A stretch of 64,000 bases of DNA from Micromonospora aurantiaca ATCC 27029 (GCF_000145235.1 NC_014391.1:2480001-2544000); one strand, 5' to 3'; numbered from the stretch's first letter, positions 11,948 to 21,721 are shown. Made by a program: numbers and translations. The notes: generated by a model not told the origin, from the sequence alone.

Positions 11948-12069
11948 CGCCCGTCATGCCCAGCCGTGCGGTTTTCCCGCGCGGGACGCGGCGCGGCGGG
12001 TGCCAGAGCACGTCGGGCCGACACGGATTCGATGTCGTCAGTCAGCCGGTGAGCAGGGGTGGACCAGTC

Positions 12070-13050
12070 GTGACCGTTCGTCAGTCGATCGTCTTCAACG
12101 GTGACCTCGGCAGTGGCAAGAGCACCGTCTCGGTCGAGATCGCCAAGCGGCTCGGGCTGCGCCGGGTCAGCGTCGGCGACCTCTACCGCCAGATGGCCCA
12201 GGAGCGGCAGATGACCGCCCTCCAGCTCAACCTGCACGCCGAGCTGGACCAGGCCGTCGACGGGTACGTCGACCAGCTCCAGCGCGACATCGCCGCCTCC
12301 GGTGAGTCCCTGGTCATGGACTCCCGCCTGGCCTGGCACTTCTTCACCGACGCGCTCAAGGTGCACATGATCACCGAGCCGACCGAGGCGGCCCGGCGCG
12401 TGCTCGCCCGCCCGTCCGGCCCGGCCGAGAGCTACACCTCGCTGGAGGAGGCGCGGGCCAAGCTGCGCGAGCGCAGCGAGAGCGAGCGCGGCCGGTTCAT
12501 CGTCCGGTACGGCGTCGACAAGGCCCGCCTGCGCAACTACGACCTGGTCTGCGACACCACCCGGGCCAACCCGGAGCAGGTCATCCAGCACGTCATCGAC
12601 GTCTACGAGGGCCGCCTCGGCGCGGACGTGCTGCGCGCCGGCCGGCCGCTGCTGCTGCTCGACCCGAACCGGGTGTACCCCACCGAGGACGTGTCGACGC
12701 TGCGCGGCCTCTGGGACTCCGACGCCGCCGCCGAGGCGGCCGGACGCGACGAGGAGCCGGAGCCGCTGAGCATCGGCTACACCGGCGAGTACTTCTTCGT
12801 CGTCGACGGCCACCGGCGGCTCAGCGCGGCGGTGCGCGCCGGCCTGCCGATGGTCCCGGCCCGGCTGGTCGCCGAGGTGGACGAGCCGGTGGTCGGCGGG
12901 ATCAGCGCCGTCGACTTCTTCACCGCGCAGGCCCGCCCGGGGCTCATCCACGACTGGGAGGACGCGCACGGCATCACGCTGCCGCTGCCGGAGCACGCGC
13001 TGCTCGGCGGCGGCCCGGTGCTCGCCGGGGAGCCGGGCGCCGGCGCCTGA
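12070..13050 (+). CDS. Archaeal-type cytidylate kinase-like P-loop domain fused to a ParB/Srx-like domain
   Basis: The 326-residue protein has two parts. Residues 1-180 look like a cytidylate kinase of the archaeal type: Walker A GDLGSGKST (11-19), VSVGDLYRQMAQERQM, a conserved VMDSRLAWHFF, and the C-terminal RYGVDKARLRNYDLVCDTT. Residues about 190-290 resemble a ParB N-terminal domain: LLLLDPNRVYPTEDVSTL, then YFFVVDGHRRLSAAVRAG with DGHRR at 246-250. ParB domains bind CTP or ATP, so a nucleotide-handling partnership is plausible but inferred. It has no partition partner (ParA) and no visible HTH. GTG 12070 is preferred because it starts right at the kinase fold; upstream in-frame ATGs at 11938 and 11956 are possible. 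Its role is unknown. Confidence 0.75.
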   Translation: MTVRQSIVFNGDLGSGKSTVSVEIAKRLGLRRVSVGDLYRQMAQERQMTALQLNLHAELDQAVDGYVDQLQRDIAASGESLVMDSRLAWHFFTDALKVHMITEPTEAARRVLARPSGPAESYTSLEEARAKLRERSESERGRFIVRYGVDKARLRNYDLVCDTTRANPEQVIQHVIDVYEGRLGADVLRAGRPLLLLDPNRVYPTEDVSTLRGLWDSDAAAEAAGRDEEPEPLSIGYTGEYFFVVDGHRRLSAAVRAGLPMVPARLVAEVDEPVVGGISAVDFFTAQARPGLIHDWEDAHGITLPLPEHALLGGGPVLAGEPGAGA

Positions 13051-13144
13051 CCGCCGGGGACACCGCCACCTCGCCGTCACGGGTTCACCCGATCCGGCGG
13101 GCCGGAGCATGATGAAGGCCTCCGATGCCTGGGGAGGCGGAATC

Positions 13145-14407
13145 GTGGATCCGACCGACGCGCTCGCGCTGCTGATGTCCCCCGAGGGTCGTCTCGACCC
13201 CTATCCGACGTACGAGCGGCTGCGCGCGCACGGCCCGGTGGTCCAGGCCGGGCCGGTCTTCTACGTGGTCACCGGCTACGCCGAGGCCGACGCGATCCTG
13301 CGCGACGCCCGGTTCGGGGTGATGGACGACGCGCTGCGCGACCAGTTCATGCCCGGCTGGCGGGAGAGCCCGGCCGTGCTGTCGATCTCCCGGTCGATGC
13401 TGCGCACCAACCCGCCCGACCACAGCCGGATGCGGCGGCTGGCCGCCGGCGCGTTCACCCCGCGCCGGATCGCCGCGATGCGCGACGTGGTGCGGGCGCA
13501 GGCCGACGAGCTGGTCGACGCGATGCTCGCCGCCGACGAGCCGGTCGACTTCATGGCCGCGTTCGCGTACCCCCTGCCGGTCGGCGTGATCTGCGCGCTG
13601 CTCGGCGTGCCGGCGGCGGACCGGCCGCTGTTCCGGCGCTGGGCCACCGACCTGACCGGCGTGCTCGAACCGGAGATCACAGCCGACGAGCTGGCGGTGG
13701 CCGACCGGGGCGCGACCGAGCTGCGGGGCTACTTCACCGAGCTGGTGGCGGCCCGCCGCCGGGCCCCGGCCGACGACCTCACCACCGCGCTGGTCCAGGC
13801 GCACGACGGTGGCGACCGGCTCTCCGGCGACGAGCTGCTGGCCAACCTCATCGTGCTGCTGGTGGCCGGCTTCGAGACCACCACCAACCTGCTCGGCAAC
13901 GGCCTGGTGGCGCTGCTGGAGCATCCGCGCGCCGCGGCGGCGCTGCGCGAGCGGCCCGACCTCGCCCCCGCGTACGTCGACGAGCTGCTGCGCTACGACT
14001 CACCGGTGCAGCTCACCTCGCGGATGAGCACCGCGCCGTCCCGGTACGGCGACGTCGACCTGCCGCCGGAGAGCTGGGTCATCGTGCTGCTCGGCGCGGC
14101 CAACCGTGATCCCCGCCGCTATCCCGATCCGGCCCGCTTCGACCCGTGGCGGGCGCAGATCGCGCCGCTCTCATTCGGCGCCGGGCCGCACTACTGCCTC
14201 GGCGCGGCGCTGGCCCGGCTGGAGGCGCAGGTGGCGTTCCCGCTGCTGCTGCGCCGGCTGCCCGGGCTGGCAGTGGCGGGCCGGCCCGAGCGGCGGGTCC
14301 GGCTCACCCTGCGTGGTCACGCCACGCTGCCGGTGAGCGTGGGGCGGAAGGCGGCCCCGGTCACCGTTCCCGGTACGCCACCCGGGGCGGCCGGGCCGAC
14401 TCCGTAG
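13145..14407 (+). CDS. Cytochrome P450 monooxygenase
   Basis: A soluble bacterial class I P450 of 420 residues. The I-helix oxygen-activation motif is [16 protein letters not shown], the ExxR motif is [10 protein letters not shown], and the heme-binding loop is [17 protein letters not shown] with the cysteine ligand. [10 protein letters not shown] and [11 protein letters not shown] are typical of CYP families that act on small metabolites. GTG 13145 has GGGGAGG seven bases upstream, better than ATG 13109. No ferredoxin or ferredoxin reductase gene is adjacent, so redox partners must be encoded elsewhere. The neighbours do not suggest a substrate. Confidence 0.9.
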   Translation: MDPTDALALLMSPEGRLDPYPTYERLRAHGPVVQAGPVFYVVTGYAEADAILRDARFGVMDDALRDQFMPGWRESPAVLSISRSMLRTNPPDHSRMRRLAAGAFTPRRIAAMRDVVRAQADELVDAMLAADEPVDFMAAFAYPLPVGVICALLGVPAADRPLFRRWATDLTGVLEPEITADELAVADRGATELRGYFTELVAARRRAPADDLTTALVQAHDGGDRLSGDELLANLIVLLVAGFETTTNLLGNGLVALLEHPRAAAALRERPDLAPAYVDELLRYDSPVQLTSRMSTAPSRYGDVDLPPESWVIVLLGAANRDPRRYPDPARFDPWRAQIAPLSFGAGPHYCLGAALARLEAQVAFPLLLRRLPGLAVAGRPERRVRLTLRGHATLPVSVGRKAAPVTVPGTPPGAAGPTP

Positions 14408-14410
14408 ACT
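14405..14410 (+). promoter_or_regulatory. Putative -10 box for def-fmt-rsmB
   Basis: TAGACT overlaps the P450 stop codon (TAG 14405-14407) and lies 40 bases before the def start. The hexamer matches the common actinobacterial -10, but no good -35 is visible upstream. This would give def-fmt-rsmB its own promoter. Confidence 0.35.
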
Positions 14411-14449
14411 GGACGCGCATCGTTCGACCCAGACAAGGAGCCACGCCGA

Positions 14450-15010
14450 GTGACCGTCCAGCCCATCCGTCTGTTCGGCGATCCGGTGCTGCGCACGCCG
14501 GCCGACCCGGTCGTCGACTTCGACGCCGAGCTGCGCAAGCTGATCGCCGACCTGACCGACACGATGCGCGAGCAGAGCGGCGCCGGCCTGGCCGCGCCGC
14601 AGCTCGGGGTGGGCCTGCGGGTGTTCACCTTCGACGTCGACGACGTCCTCGGCCACCTGGTCAACCCGGTGCTGGAGTTCCCCGACTCCGAGGAGCAGGA
14701 CGGTCCGGAGGGCTGCCTGTCCATCCCCGGGCTCTACTTCGACACCAAGCGCCGGCAGAACGTGATCGCCAAGGGCTTCAACGGCTACGGCGACCCGTTG
14801 CAGATCGTCGGCACCGGGCTGATGGCCCGCTGCGTGCAGCACGAGACCGACCACCTCGACGGGGTGCTCTTCGTCGACCGGCTCGACGCGGCCGGCCGCA
14901 AGGAGGCCATGAAGGCGATCCGCCAGGCCGAGTGGTACGACCAGGCCGCGCCGCCGACGGTCAAGCTCAGCCCGCACGCCGCCGGCAACCCGTTCGGCCT
15001 GGGGCGGTGA
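14450..15010 (+). CDS. def: Peptide deformylase
   Basis: Removes the N-formyl group from nascent proteins. All three metal and active-site motifs are intact: [10 protein letters not shown] (motif 1), EGCLSIPG (motif 2, metal cysteine) and QHETDHLDG (motif 3, HExxH with both histidines). The length of 186 residues is normal. GTG 14450 follows an AAGGAG site (14433-14440 region). The stop overlaps the fmt start by the GTGA arrangement, matching the functional pair def-fmt. Confidence 0.96.
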   Translation: MTVQPIRLFGDPVLRTPADPVVDFDAELRKLIADLTDTMREQSGAGLAAPQLGVGLRVFTFDVDDVLGHLVNPVLEFPDSEEQDGPEGCLSIPGLYFDTKRRQNVIAKGFNGYGDPLQIVGTGLMARCVQHETDHLDGVLFVDRLDAAGRKEAMKAIRQAEWYDQAAPPTVKLSPHAAGNPFGLGR

Positions 15011-15942
15011 CCCGGATGCGCCTGATCTTCGCCGGCACGCCGGCTGTCGCCGTACCGGCCCTGGACGCGATCGCCGCCTCCGGGCACGAGCTGCTCGCCG
15101 TGGTCACCCGCCCCGACGCCCCGGCCGGGCGGGGCCGGGGACTGGTCCGCTCGCCGGTCGGCGCGTGGGCCGACGCGCACGGCGTCGAGGTGCTCACCCC
15201 GGCCCGTCCGCGTGAGCCGGAGTTCCTCGACCGGCTGCGCGAGCTGGCGCCGGACTGCGTACCGGTGGTCGCCTACGGCGCGCTGGTGCCGCCGGTGGCG
15301 CTGGAGATCCCCCGGCACGGCTGGATCAACCTGCACTTCTCCCTGCTGCCCGCCTGGCGCGGCGCCGCGCCCGTGCAGCACGCCGTGCTGCACGGCGACG
15401 AGCTGACCGGGGCCAGCGTCTTCGAGCTGGAGGAAGGGCTGGACACCGGCCCGGTGTACGGCACCGTCACCGACGAGATCCGTCCCGCCGACACCTCCGG
15501 TGACCTGCTGGAACGGCTCGCGCACTCCGGCGCCGGGCTGCTGGTCGCGGTCCTCGACGCGATCGGCGCCGGCACCGCCCGGGCCGTGCCGCAGCCGGCC
15601 GACGGGGTCTCACTCGCCCCGAAGCTCACAGTGGAGGACGCCCGGGTCCGCTGGGGCGACCCCGCGTTCGCGGTGGACCGGCGCATCCGCGCCTGCACGC
15701 CCGCGCCCGGCCCGTGGACCACGTTCCGCGACGACCGGGTCAAGCTCGGCCCGGTCACCCCGCTGCCCGACGGCCCGGAGCTGAAGCCGGGGGAGCTGCA
15801 CGTGGAGAAGTCCGGTGTGCTCGTCGGCACCGCCACCACGCCGGTGCGCCTCGGCGAGGTGCGCGCCGCAGGCAAGAAGGCCATGCCCGCCGGCGACTGG
15901 GCGCGCGGCGCCCGGGTCACCGCCGGCGAGGTGTTCGCGTGA
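15007..15942 (+). CDS. fmt: Methionyl-tRNA formyltransferase
   Basis: Formylates initiator Met-tRNA using 10-formyl-tetrahydrofolate. The N-terminal Rossmann domain begins [19 protein letters not shown], and the catalytic signature [19 protein letters not shown] (Asn-His with SLLP) is near residues 105-125. The C-terminal OB-fold tRNA-binding domain follows. The GTG at 15007 overlaps the def stop (GTGA) and yields 311 residues; ATG 15016, giving the textbook MRLIFAG start, is an equally reasonable choice. It is coupled to rsmB downstream by another GTGA overlap. Confidence 0.95.
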   Translation: MTRMRLIFAGTPAVAVPALDAIAASGHELLAVVTRPDAPAGRGRGLVRSPVGAWADAHGVEVLTPARPREPEFLDRLRELAPDCVPVVAYGALVPPVALEIPRHGWINLHFSLLPAWRGAAPVQHAVLHGDELTGASVFELEEGLDTGPVYGTVTDEIRPADTSGDLLERLAHSGAGLLVAVLDAIGAGTARAVPQPADGVSLAPKLTVEDARVRWGDPAFAVDRRIRACTPAPGPWTTFRDDRVKLGPVTPLPDGPELKPGELHVEKSGVLVGTATTPVRLGEVRAAGKKAMPAGDWARGARVTAGEVFA

Positions 15943-17588
15943 CGGGGCCGCAGCGCCCGGACCGGCCCGTCGAGGGCGAGCGTCCCGGGGGGTACGCGCG
16001 TGAGCACGGCGACCGGCCCGCCTTCGAGCGCCGGGGCGACGACCGTTTCGGCGACCGCCAGCGCGGCGCCCGGCAGCGCTCCGACCGGCCCGCCGCGGAC
16101 CGGCGTGCCGGCGACCGGTTCGGCGGTGACCGTGAGCGCGGCGACCGGCGGGGCGGGGACCGGCCCGGCGGCGACCGGCGAGGCGGGGACCGGTTCGGTG
16201 GGGACCGGCGGGGCGGGCGTCCGGCCCGTCCGGCAGTCGACCTGCCCCGGCAGATCGCGTACGAGGCGATCGCGGCGGTGCACCGCGACGACGCGTACGC
16301 CAACCTGGTGCTCCCGGCGATGCTGCGCGAGGCCGGGCTGACCGGCCGGGACGCCGCGTTCGCCACCGAGCTGACCTACGGCACGCTGCGGCACACCGGC
16401 ACGCTCGACGCGATCGTCACCGACGCGGCCGGGCGGGACGTGCAGCGCATCGACCCGCCGGTGCGCGACGCGCTGCGGCTCGGGGCGTACCAGATCCTGC
16501 ACACCCGGGTGCCCGCGCACGCCGCGGTGTCCTCCACCGTGGACCTGGTCCGGTCCGTGGGGCCGGGCGCCACCGGGTTCGCCAACGCGGTGCTGCGGGA
16601 GATCACCAGCCGGGACGCCGACGCCTGGGTGGCGAAGCTCGCCCCGGCGCAGGAGACCGACCCGATCGGGCACCTCGCGCTCGCGTACAGCCATCCGCAG
16701 TGGATCGTGCGGTCGTTCGCCGAGGCACTCGGCGCCGACATGGGCGAGACGACTCGGCTGCTCATCGAGGACAACGAGCGCCCGCCGGTGCACCTGTGCG
16801 CCCGGCCGGGCCTGGCCGATCCGGTGGCGCTCGCCGACGAGGTGGGCGGCGCGCCCGGCGCGTTCTCGCCGTACGCGGTCTACCTGCCCGGCGGCGCGCC
16901 GGGCGATCTGCCGGCGGTGGCCGACGGCCGCGCGCACGTGCAGGACGAGGGTTCCCAGTTGGTGGCGGACGCGCTGGTGGCGGCACCGCTGGACGGCCCG
17001 GACGGCCGGTGGCTGGACCTGTGCGCGGGTCCGGGCGGCAAGTCGGGCCTGCTCGGCGCGCTCGCCGCGACCCGTGGTGCCCGGCTGACAGCTGTCGAGG
17101 TGGCCGAGCACCGGGCCCGGCTGGTCGCCCAGGCCACCCGCGGGCTGCCGGTGACTGTGGTGCACACGGACGGGCGCACAGTGGGCAGCGACCCGAAGCT
17201 GCCGGAGGAGCACTTCGACCGGGTGCTCGTGGACGCGCCGTGCACCGGGCTGGGCGCGCTGCGCCGTCGCCCGGAGTCGCGGTGGCGCCGCCAGCCGTCG
17301 GACCTGCCGCCGCTGACCCGGTTGCAGCGGGAACTGCTCACCGCCGGGCTGCGGGCGGCCCGGCCGGGCGGCCTGGTCGCGTACGTGACGTGCTCGCCGC
17401 ACGTGGTGGAGACGCACGTGACGGTGACCGAGGCGGCCCGGCGGTGCGGCTTCGACGTCGACTTCGTCGACGCGCGGCCGTTGCTGCCGGCCGGCATGCC
17501 GGGCCTGGGCGACGGCCCCACTGTGCAGCTCTGGCCGCACCGCCACGGCACCGACGCCATGTTCCTGGCGGTCCTCCGCCGGGTCTGA
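15939..17588 (+). CDS. rsmB: 16S rRNA (cytosine-967 C5)-methyltransferase RsmB with an Arg/Gly/Asp-rich N-terminal tail
   Basis: Methylates C967 of 16S rRNA. Residues about 1-100 are a low-complexity tail of repeated GDR and GGDR units, resembling RGG-type RNA-binding tails. Next comes a NusB-like domain ([20 protein letters not shown] to NAVLREITS), then the SAM-dependent methyltransferase with [18 protein letters not shown] (motif I), [18 protein letters not shown] (motif IV, PC cysteine) and [10 protein letters not shown] (motif VI, catalytic TCS cysteine). GTG 15939 overlaps the fmt stop. The 549-residue length is about 100 longer than the core family because of the tail. Confidence 0.93.
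   Translation: MTGPQRPDRPVEGERPGGYAREHGDRPAFERRGDDRFGDRQRGARQRSDRPAADRRAGDRFGGDRERGDRRGGDRPGGDRRGGDRFGGDRRGGRPARPAVDLPRQIAYEAIAAVHRDDAYANLVLPAMLREAGLTGRDAAFATELTYGTLRHTGTLDAIVTDAAGRDVQRIDPPVRDALRLGAYQILHTRVPAHAAVSSTVDLVRSVGPGATGFANAVLREITSRDADAWVAKLAPAQETDPIGHLALAYSHPQWIVRSFAEALGADMGETTRLLIEDNERPPVHLCARPGLADPVALADEVGGAPGAFSPYAVYLPGGAPGDLPAVADGRAHVQDEGSQLVADALVAAPLDGPDGRWLDLCAGPGGKSGLLGALAATRGARLTAVEVAEHRARLVAQATRGLPVTVVHTDGRTVGSDPKLPEEHFDRVLVDAPCTGLGALRRRPESRWRRQPSDLPPLTRLQRELLTAGLRAARPGGLVAYVTCSPHVVETHVTVTEAARRCGFDVDFVDARPLLPAGMPGLGDGPTVQLWPHRHGTDAMFLAVLRRV
16110..16215 (+). repeat. Imperfect in-frame repeat encoding GDR/GGDR units in rsmB
   Basis: Degenerate units of the form ggcgaccggcggggcgggga recur several times in frame, giving alternating Gly-Asp-Arg and Gly-Gly-Asp-Arg. 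The unit length varies between about 9 and 15 bases, so it is a drifted low-complexity expansion rather than a clean tandem array. Confidence 0.7.
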
Positions 17589-17606
17589 CCCACCTCTCCT
17601 CGCAGT

Positions 17607-17663
17607 CGATCAAGGAGTTCGTGTCGCCTGGGCCGCCGTGCCCGGACACGAACTCCTTGATCG
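17607..17663. repeat. Intergenic hairpin C with GATC-led arms, after rsmB
   Basis: The arms gatcaaggagttcgtgtc (17608-17625) and gacacgaactccttgatc (17645-17662) match perfectly over 18 bp, plus a c-g pair at 17607/17663. The 19-base loop is G+C-rich. It lies 19 bases after the rsmB stop, in a 236-base gap. No T-run follows. Same design as hairpins A, B and D. The remainder of the gap has a TTGACT at 17743-17748 that may be a -35 for the downstream peptidase. Confidence 0.8.
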
Positions 17664-17824
17664 TCATGCGGAGAAATGGGGAGGGATGGAGCGTGTGCGG
17701 CATCCCGGTGGGGAGAGGGGGCCGGTGGGATGTGACAGCCCGTTGACTGTTTGATCGATGCATGTAACTGTTTCGACCACCGGTCCCGGCACCCCCGCCC
17801 GCCGAACCCCCACGAGGAGTCTCC

Positions 17825-19573
17825 ATGAGACGCAGAACGCCGACCACGAGCCTCGCGCTCGCCCTCGTCGCCACCCTGACGACGGCGAGCCTGGCCGGCA
17901 CCGCCTCCGCCGCGCCCGCTCCGGCCGCCGCCCCCGCCCCGGCCGTCGCCGCCCTCGCCGCGCCGGACGTCTCCCTGAGCAACATCCAGGCCCACCTCAC
18001 CCAGTTCAACTCCATCGCCACCAGCAACGGCGGCAACCGGCGCTCCGGCTCGGCCGGCTACACGGCGTCGGTCAACTACGTCAAGGGCAAGCTGCAGGCC
18101 GCCGGCTACACGGTCACCGAGCAGAACTGCTCCACCTGCACCTACCCCGGCAACAACCTGATCGCCGAGTGGCCGCAGGGCCCTTCCGACCAGGTCGTCA
18201 TGTTCGGCGCCCACCTGGACGGCGTCTCCGCGGGCCCCGGCATCAACGACAACGCCTCCGGCTCGTCGGTGCTGCTGGAGAACGCGCTGGTGCTGGCCGC
18301 GCAGAACCCGACCATGACCAAGCGGGTCCGGTTCGCCTGGTGGAACGGCGAGGAGCAGGGCCTGCAGGGCTCCAAGCACTACGTCAACCAGCTCAGCTCC
18401 ACCCAGCGGGGCTACATCAAGGGCTACTACAACTTCGACATGGTGGGCTCGCCCAACGGTGGCTACTTCATCAACCGGATCACCTCGGCCACGGCCGCGC
18501 CGCTGAAGGCGTACTGGGACTCGTTCGGCATCTCGCCGGAGGAGAACACCGAGGGCCAGGGCCGCTCGGACGACTACTCGTTCGCCAACGCCGGCATCCA
18601 GACCTCCGGCTACGCGGCGGGCGCCAGCTACACCAAGAGCTCGGCGCAGGCCAGCAAGTGGGGCGGCACTGCCGGTGCGGCGTACGACGGGTGCTACCAC
18701 CGCTCCTGCGACAACACCAGCAACATCAACACGACCATCCTCAACCGGGCCGCTGACGGTGTGGCGTACGCGATCTGGCAGCTCGCCGTCGGCGGCGGCA
18801 CGCCGTCCAACGACTTCTCCGTCTCGGTGAGCCCCACCTCCGGCAGCGTCGCCCGGGGCGGCTCCACCACCGCCACGGTCAGCACCGCCACCACCGCCGG
18901 CAGCGCGCAGACCGTGGCGCTGTCCGCCAGCGGCGCCCCGAGCGGCGTCTCGGTGAGCTTCAGCCCGTCCTCGGTCACCTCGGGCGGCTCGGCCACCATG
19001 ACCGTCACCGCCTCGTCGACGGCCACCACCGGCACGTTCACGCTCACCGTGACCGGCACCGGCTCGGCCACCCGCACCGCCAGCTACACGATCACCGTGA
19101 CCGGCGGCAGCGGCGGCTGCACCGGCGGCCAGCTCATCGGCAACAGCAGCTTCGAGTCCGGCACCACGCCGTGGACGGCCAGCTCCGGCGTGATCACCAA
19201 CAGCTCCAGCCAGGCGGCCCGCACCGGGTCGTACAAGGCGTGGATGAACGGGTACGGCTCCTCGCGTACCGACACGCTGTCCCAGTCGGTCACGCTGCCG
19301 TCCGGGTGCAGCAGCTACACGTTCTCGTTCTGGCTGCACATCGACTCGGCCGAGACGACCACCTCGACCGCGTACGACAAGCTCACGGTGCAGGTCGGTT
19401 CGACGACGCTGGCCACGTACTCGAACCTGAACAAGGCCACCGGCTACACCCAGCGCACCTTCAACCTGGCCGCGTACGCCGGTCAGACGGTCACGCTGAA
19501 GTGGACCGGGGTCGAGGACTCCTCGCTGCAGACCAGCTTCGTCGTGGACGACGTGACGCTGCAGGTCGGCTGA
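17825..19573 (+). CDS. Secreted M28 family zinc aminopeptidase with C-terminal accessory domains
   Basis: An exported two-zinc aminopeptidase like the Streptomyces griseus enzyme. A signal peptide runs to about residue 29 (basic MRRR, hydrophobic core, TASA cleavage). The catalytic domain (about 40-320) shows the zinc ligands in order: FGAHLDGV (His130), GINDNASG (bridging Asp), WWNGEEQGL (general base and ligand Glu), YNFDMVGS (Asp) and CYHRSCDN (His). Next comes a Ser/Thr/Gly-rich Ig-like domain (about 325-425, [16 protein letters not shown]) and a C-terminal beta-sandwich of a carbohydrate-binding type ([12 protein letters not shown] onward). The full length of 582 is a multidomain form. 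ATG 17825 has GAGGAG at 17814-17819. The gene is monocistronic, ending at a strong hairpin. Confidence 0.92.
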   Translation: MRRRTPTTSLALALVATLTTASLAGTASAAPAPAAAPAPAVAALAAPDVSLSNIQAHLTQFNSIATSNGGNRRSGSAGYTASVNYVKGKLQAAGYTVTEQNCSTCTYPGNNLIAEWPQGPSDQVVMFGAHLDGVSAGPGINDNASGSSVLLENALVLAAQNPTMTKRVRFAWWNGEEQGLQGSKHYVNQLSSTQRGYIKGYYNFDMVGSPNGGYFINRITSATAAPLKAYWDSFGISPEENTEGQGRSDDYSFANAGIQTSGYAAGASYTKSSAQASKWGGTAGAAYDGCYHRSCDNTSNINTTILNRAADGVAYAIWQLAVGGGTPSNDFSVSVSPTSGSVARGGSTTATVSTATTAGSAQTVALSASGAPSGVSVSFSPSSVTSGGSATMTVTASSTATTGTFTLTVTGTGSATRTASYTITVTGGSGGCTGGQLIGNSSFESGTTPWTASSGVITNSSSQAARTGSYKAWMNGYGSSRTDTLSQSVTLPSGCSSYTFSFWLHIDSAETTTSTAYDKLTVQVGSTTLATYSNLNKATGYTQRTFNLAAYAGQTVTLKWTGVEDSSLQTSFVVDDVTLQVG

Positions 19574-19578
19574 GCGGT

Positions 19579-19614
19579 CCCGGGCGGGGTGGGCGCCGGC
19601 CCACCCCGCCCGGG
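19579..19614. terminator. Bidirectional hairpin terminator between convergent genes
   Basis: The arms cccgggcggggtgggc (19579-19594) and gcccaccccgcccggg (19599-19614) form a perfect 16-bp stem with a 4-base loop. It fills the 43-base gap between the stop of the aminopeptidase and the stop of the convergent lipoprotein gene, so it can serve both directions. Confidence 0.85.
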
Positions 19615-19616
19615 TC

Positions 19617-20507
19617 TCACGTGATCGGCAGCGCCTTCGCGCCCGCGCCCTTGACCGACCGGGTCAGCGAACGTTCGGAGACCCACAGGAAGCACTGCAC
19701 GCCCCGGTCACCGTCGCGCCACTGCTCCTCGAACGGGTGGTAGATGATGGTGCCGGCCCGGTACTGCATGTTGCCGTCGTTCGGCAGCCCGGCGTACTTG
19801 GCGATCAGGCCGCGGCAGGCCTTGTGCGTGCGCAGCGGCGTGCGTTCGAACTCGGCGTAGCTGATGTCCGGCGCCTGGTAGACGCCGACGAACTCGGCGT
19901 GGTGCTTGCTGGTGCAGGCCACCGGCCGCATCGACTGCACCTCGTCCTTGCTCAGCTTCGGGTTGAAGCAGCCGAGCGCGAGCTTCGAGCCGGGCTTCAA
20001 CGCACCCCGCAGACTGCCGGTGCGCTGGGCCACGGCACCCTCGTCCAGATCGGTGATCTCGGCGACGTCGCAGCGGTACCAGCGGGCCCCGCCGGACCAC
20101 GCGAGCGCCGAGGGGAAGACCACCGCCAGGCGTAGCCGCCCGCCGCGCCAGTCCCCGCCGACGGCCCTGGTGACCTGCCGGGCGCAGTCGGCGTGCGCGG
20201 CGCGCACGCCGGCCGAGCCGGTCCGCGGCGGTGCGGAACGCTCCGCCTCCGCGCCGGTCATCGTGCCCACGTGCAGCGTCTCGGTGCGGTGCGGGGTGGC
20301 GCAGTCGACCGGCTGGTAGCCGCTGAGGTAGCCGACGTCGGCGACAGTGGGATGACAGGCCCCGCTCTGCGGCACGAAACCGACCGGCGCGGCGAACGCG
20401 GGCCAGTCGTCGACCAGGTCCCGGTCCACTCCGGCCGGCGCGGCACAGCCGCCGAGCGCCAGCGCCAGCGCCGCGCCCACTGTGACCGCCACCCGCCATC
20501 GCCGCAT
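19617..20507 (-). CDS. Septum-formation-type lipoprotein, copy 1
   Basis: A predicted membrane-anchored lipoprotein of 296 residues. The N-terminus MRRWRVAVTVGAALALALGGC is a signal peptide ending in a lipobox (LGGC). The mature part contains two similar cysteine-bearing segments with the pattern of the actinobacterial septum-formation domain: CHPTVADVGYLSGYQPVDC and CFNPKLSKDEVQSMRPVAC, followed by CRGLI and VQCFLW. The start at 20507 is chosen because it places the signal peptide first and has GGGGGAGG upstream; an in-frame ATG at 20573 would add 22 residues. The next gene is a clear paralogue. The biochemical role is not known. Confidence 0.8.
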   Translation of the reverse strand: MRRWRVAVTVGAALALALGGCAAPAGVDRDLVDDWPAFAAPVGFVPQSGACHPTVADVGYLSGYQPVDCATPHRTETLHVGTMTGAEAERSAPPRTGSAGVRAAHADCARQVTRAVGGDWRGGRLRLAVVFPSALAWSGGARWYRCDVAEITDLDEGAVAQRTGSLRGALKPGSKLALGCFNPKLSKDEVQSMRPVACTSKHHAEFVGVYQAPDISYAEFERTPLRTHKACRGLIAKYAGLPNDGNMQYRAGTIIYHPFEEQWRDGDRGVQCFLWVSERSLTRSVKGAGAKALPIT

Positions 20508-20564
20508 CCCGACCGACCTCCCCCGCGCATCCGGCGCCGCCCGGTCGACCGGTACGCCTCGGCG

Positions 20565-20576
20565 GTGCAGCATACG
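20565..20576 (-). promoter_or_regulatory. Element shared upstream of the two lipoprotein paralogues, copy 1
   Basis: The 12 bases cgtatgctgcac (minus strand) recur exactly upstream of the paralogue at 21472. They contain TATGCT, a plausible -10. The element is about 60 bases before the chosen start. It could instead mark a conserved ATG-CTG-CAC start, since both frames are open from it. Confidence 0.4.
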
Positions 20577-20584
20577 GCAGCCGC

Positions 20585-21472
20585 TCAGGTGACCGGGAGT
20601 CCCTCGGGTCCGGCGCCGCGCACCGAGCGGTTCAGCTTGCGGTCGTCACTCCACAGGAAACAGCGCACGCCCCGGTCGCCCTCCTCCCACTCCCGCTGCG
20701 ACGGCGGGTAGAAGATGGACCCGGCCCGGTACGGCAGCTCGGCGTTGTCCGGCACCTCGGCGAACGCGGCGATGAGCGTCATGCAGCGCCGGTGCGTGGC
20801 GGGCGCGCCCCGGGTGAACTCCGCCCAGCTCATGTCGCGTTCCTCGTACACGCCGACGAACTCCGCCCGGTGCGGTTCGGTGCACAGCACCGGGGCCATG
20901 TAGTTGAGGTTCTGGCCGATCAGCTTCGGGTCGAAGCACCTGTGCACCAGCGGGTTGTCGCCGACCAGCGCGCCCCGCAGGCTGCCGACCCGGTTGACCG
21001 GGCGGGTGTTGTCGATGCTGTCGGTCTCGGCCAGGTCGCAGCGGAACCAGCGGGCGCCGGACGTCCAGGCGGTGACGGTGGGCAGCGCGATGTTCAACGT
21101 GAGCCGGGCGGCGCGCCAGTCCCCGCCGATCATCTCCCGGGCCCGCTGGTCGCACTCGGCGCGCGCGGTCCGCAGCGCCGGTGAGCCCGGTTCGGGGCGT
21201 ACGCCCTGCGCCGCCGGCCCGCTGAACCGGCCGACGTGCACGGTCTCGGCCAGGTGGCTGCCCGCGCAGTTCACCGTCTCGTACGTGGCGGCGGCCACCA
21301 CTGTGCTCAGCCGGGGCAGGCACGCCTCGGTCGCCGGGACGAACAGTTGCGGCACCGGCAGCGCCGCCCAGTCGTCGATCAGGTCGCCGTCGGCCCGATG
21401 CACCTGAGCGCAACCCGCGAGCACCGCAGTCGCGGCGCCGGCCAGCGCGAGCACGTGGAGCCACCGTCGCAT
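20585..21472 (-). CDS. Septum-formation-type lipoprotein, copy 2
   Basis: A 295-residue paralogue of the neighbouring gene. It has a signal peptide and lipobox (MRRWLHVLALAGAATAVLAGC) and the same layout, with ACLPRLSTVVAAATYETVNC, CFDPKLIGQNLNYMAPVLC, CMTLIAAFAEVPDNAELPYR and GDRGVRCFLW. Shared strings such as GGDW(R), GARW(F/Y)RCD, VGSLRGAL and RAGSI show a tandem duplication. Copy 2 lies upstream of copy 1, with 77 bases between the copy 2 stop and the copy 1 start. Each copy has the cgtatgctgcac element, so each probably has its own promoter. The start at 21472 is preferred over in-frame ATGs at 21580 and 21550. Function unknown beyond an envelope location. Confidence 0.8.
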   Translation of the reverse strand: MRRWLHVLALAGAATAVLAGCAQVHRADGDLIDDWAALPVPQLFVPATEACLPRLSTVVAAATYETVNCAGSHLAETVHVGRFSGPAAQGVRPEPGSPALRTARAECDQRAREMIGGDWRAARLTLNIALPTVTAWTSGARWFRCDLAETDSIDNTRPVNRVGSLRGALVGDNPLVHRCFDPKLIGQNLNYMAPVLCTEPHRAEFVGVYEERDMSWAEFTRGAPATHRRCMTLIAAFAEVPDNAELPYRAGSIFYPPSQREWEEGDRGVRCFLWSDDRKLNRSVRGAGPEGLPVT

Positions 21473-21541
21473 CGTCCGCCCCTTCCGGGAGAGATGACAG
21501 CCGGTCGTCATAGGCCCGACCGGCGTCCCCCGCGCCCGGGC

Positions 21542-21553
21542 GTGCAGCATACG
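21542..21553 (-). promoter_or_regulatory. Element shared upstream of the two lipoprotein paralogues, copy 2
   Basis: Exact second copy of cgtatgctgcac (minus strand), about 70 bases before the start of the upstream paralogue. It includes the candidate -10 TATGCT. Confidence 0.4.
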
Positions 21554-21721
21554 TGACCGTCCCTGTAGGAGTTTCGTCATCTTTCAATCGATCGGCCAGT
21601 CACCGGCGACTATTCGTGCCGATTTTTTCTCCGGACGGCCGGATGGTGCACCACGGGTGACGGAAGGATCACCGCTGGTCGCTCCGGGAGCCGTGCCGCT
21701 ACCTCCGGATCACCGCGTTCG

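Noticed and set aside
16110..16215. CRISPR-like array
   Set aside because: Units are short, imperfect and in frame within rsmB; no spacer/repeat alternation and no cas genes.
17825..21472. Genomic island between rsmB and rpe
   Set aside because: No integrase, tRNA, direct repeats or obvious base-composition shift; it could equally be ordinary lineage-specific gene content.
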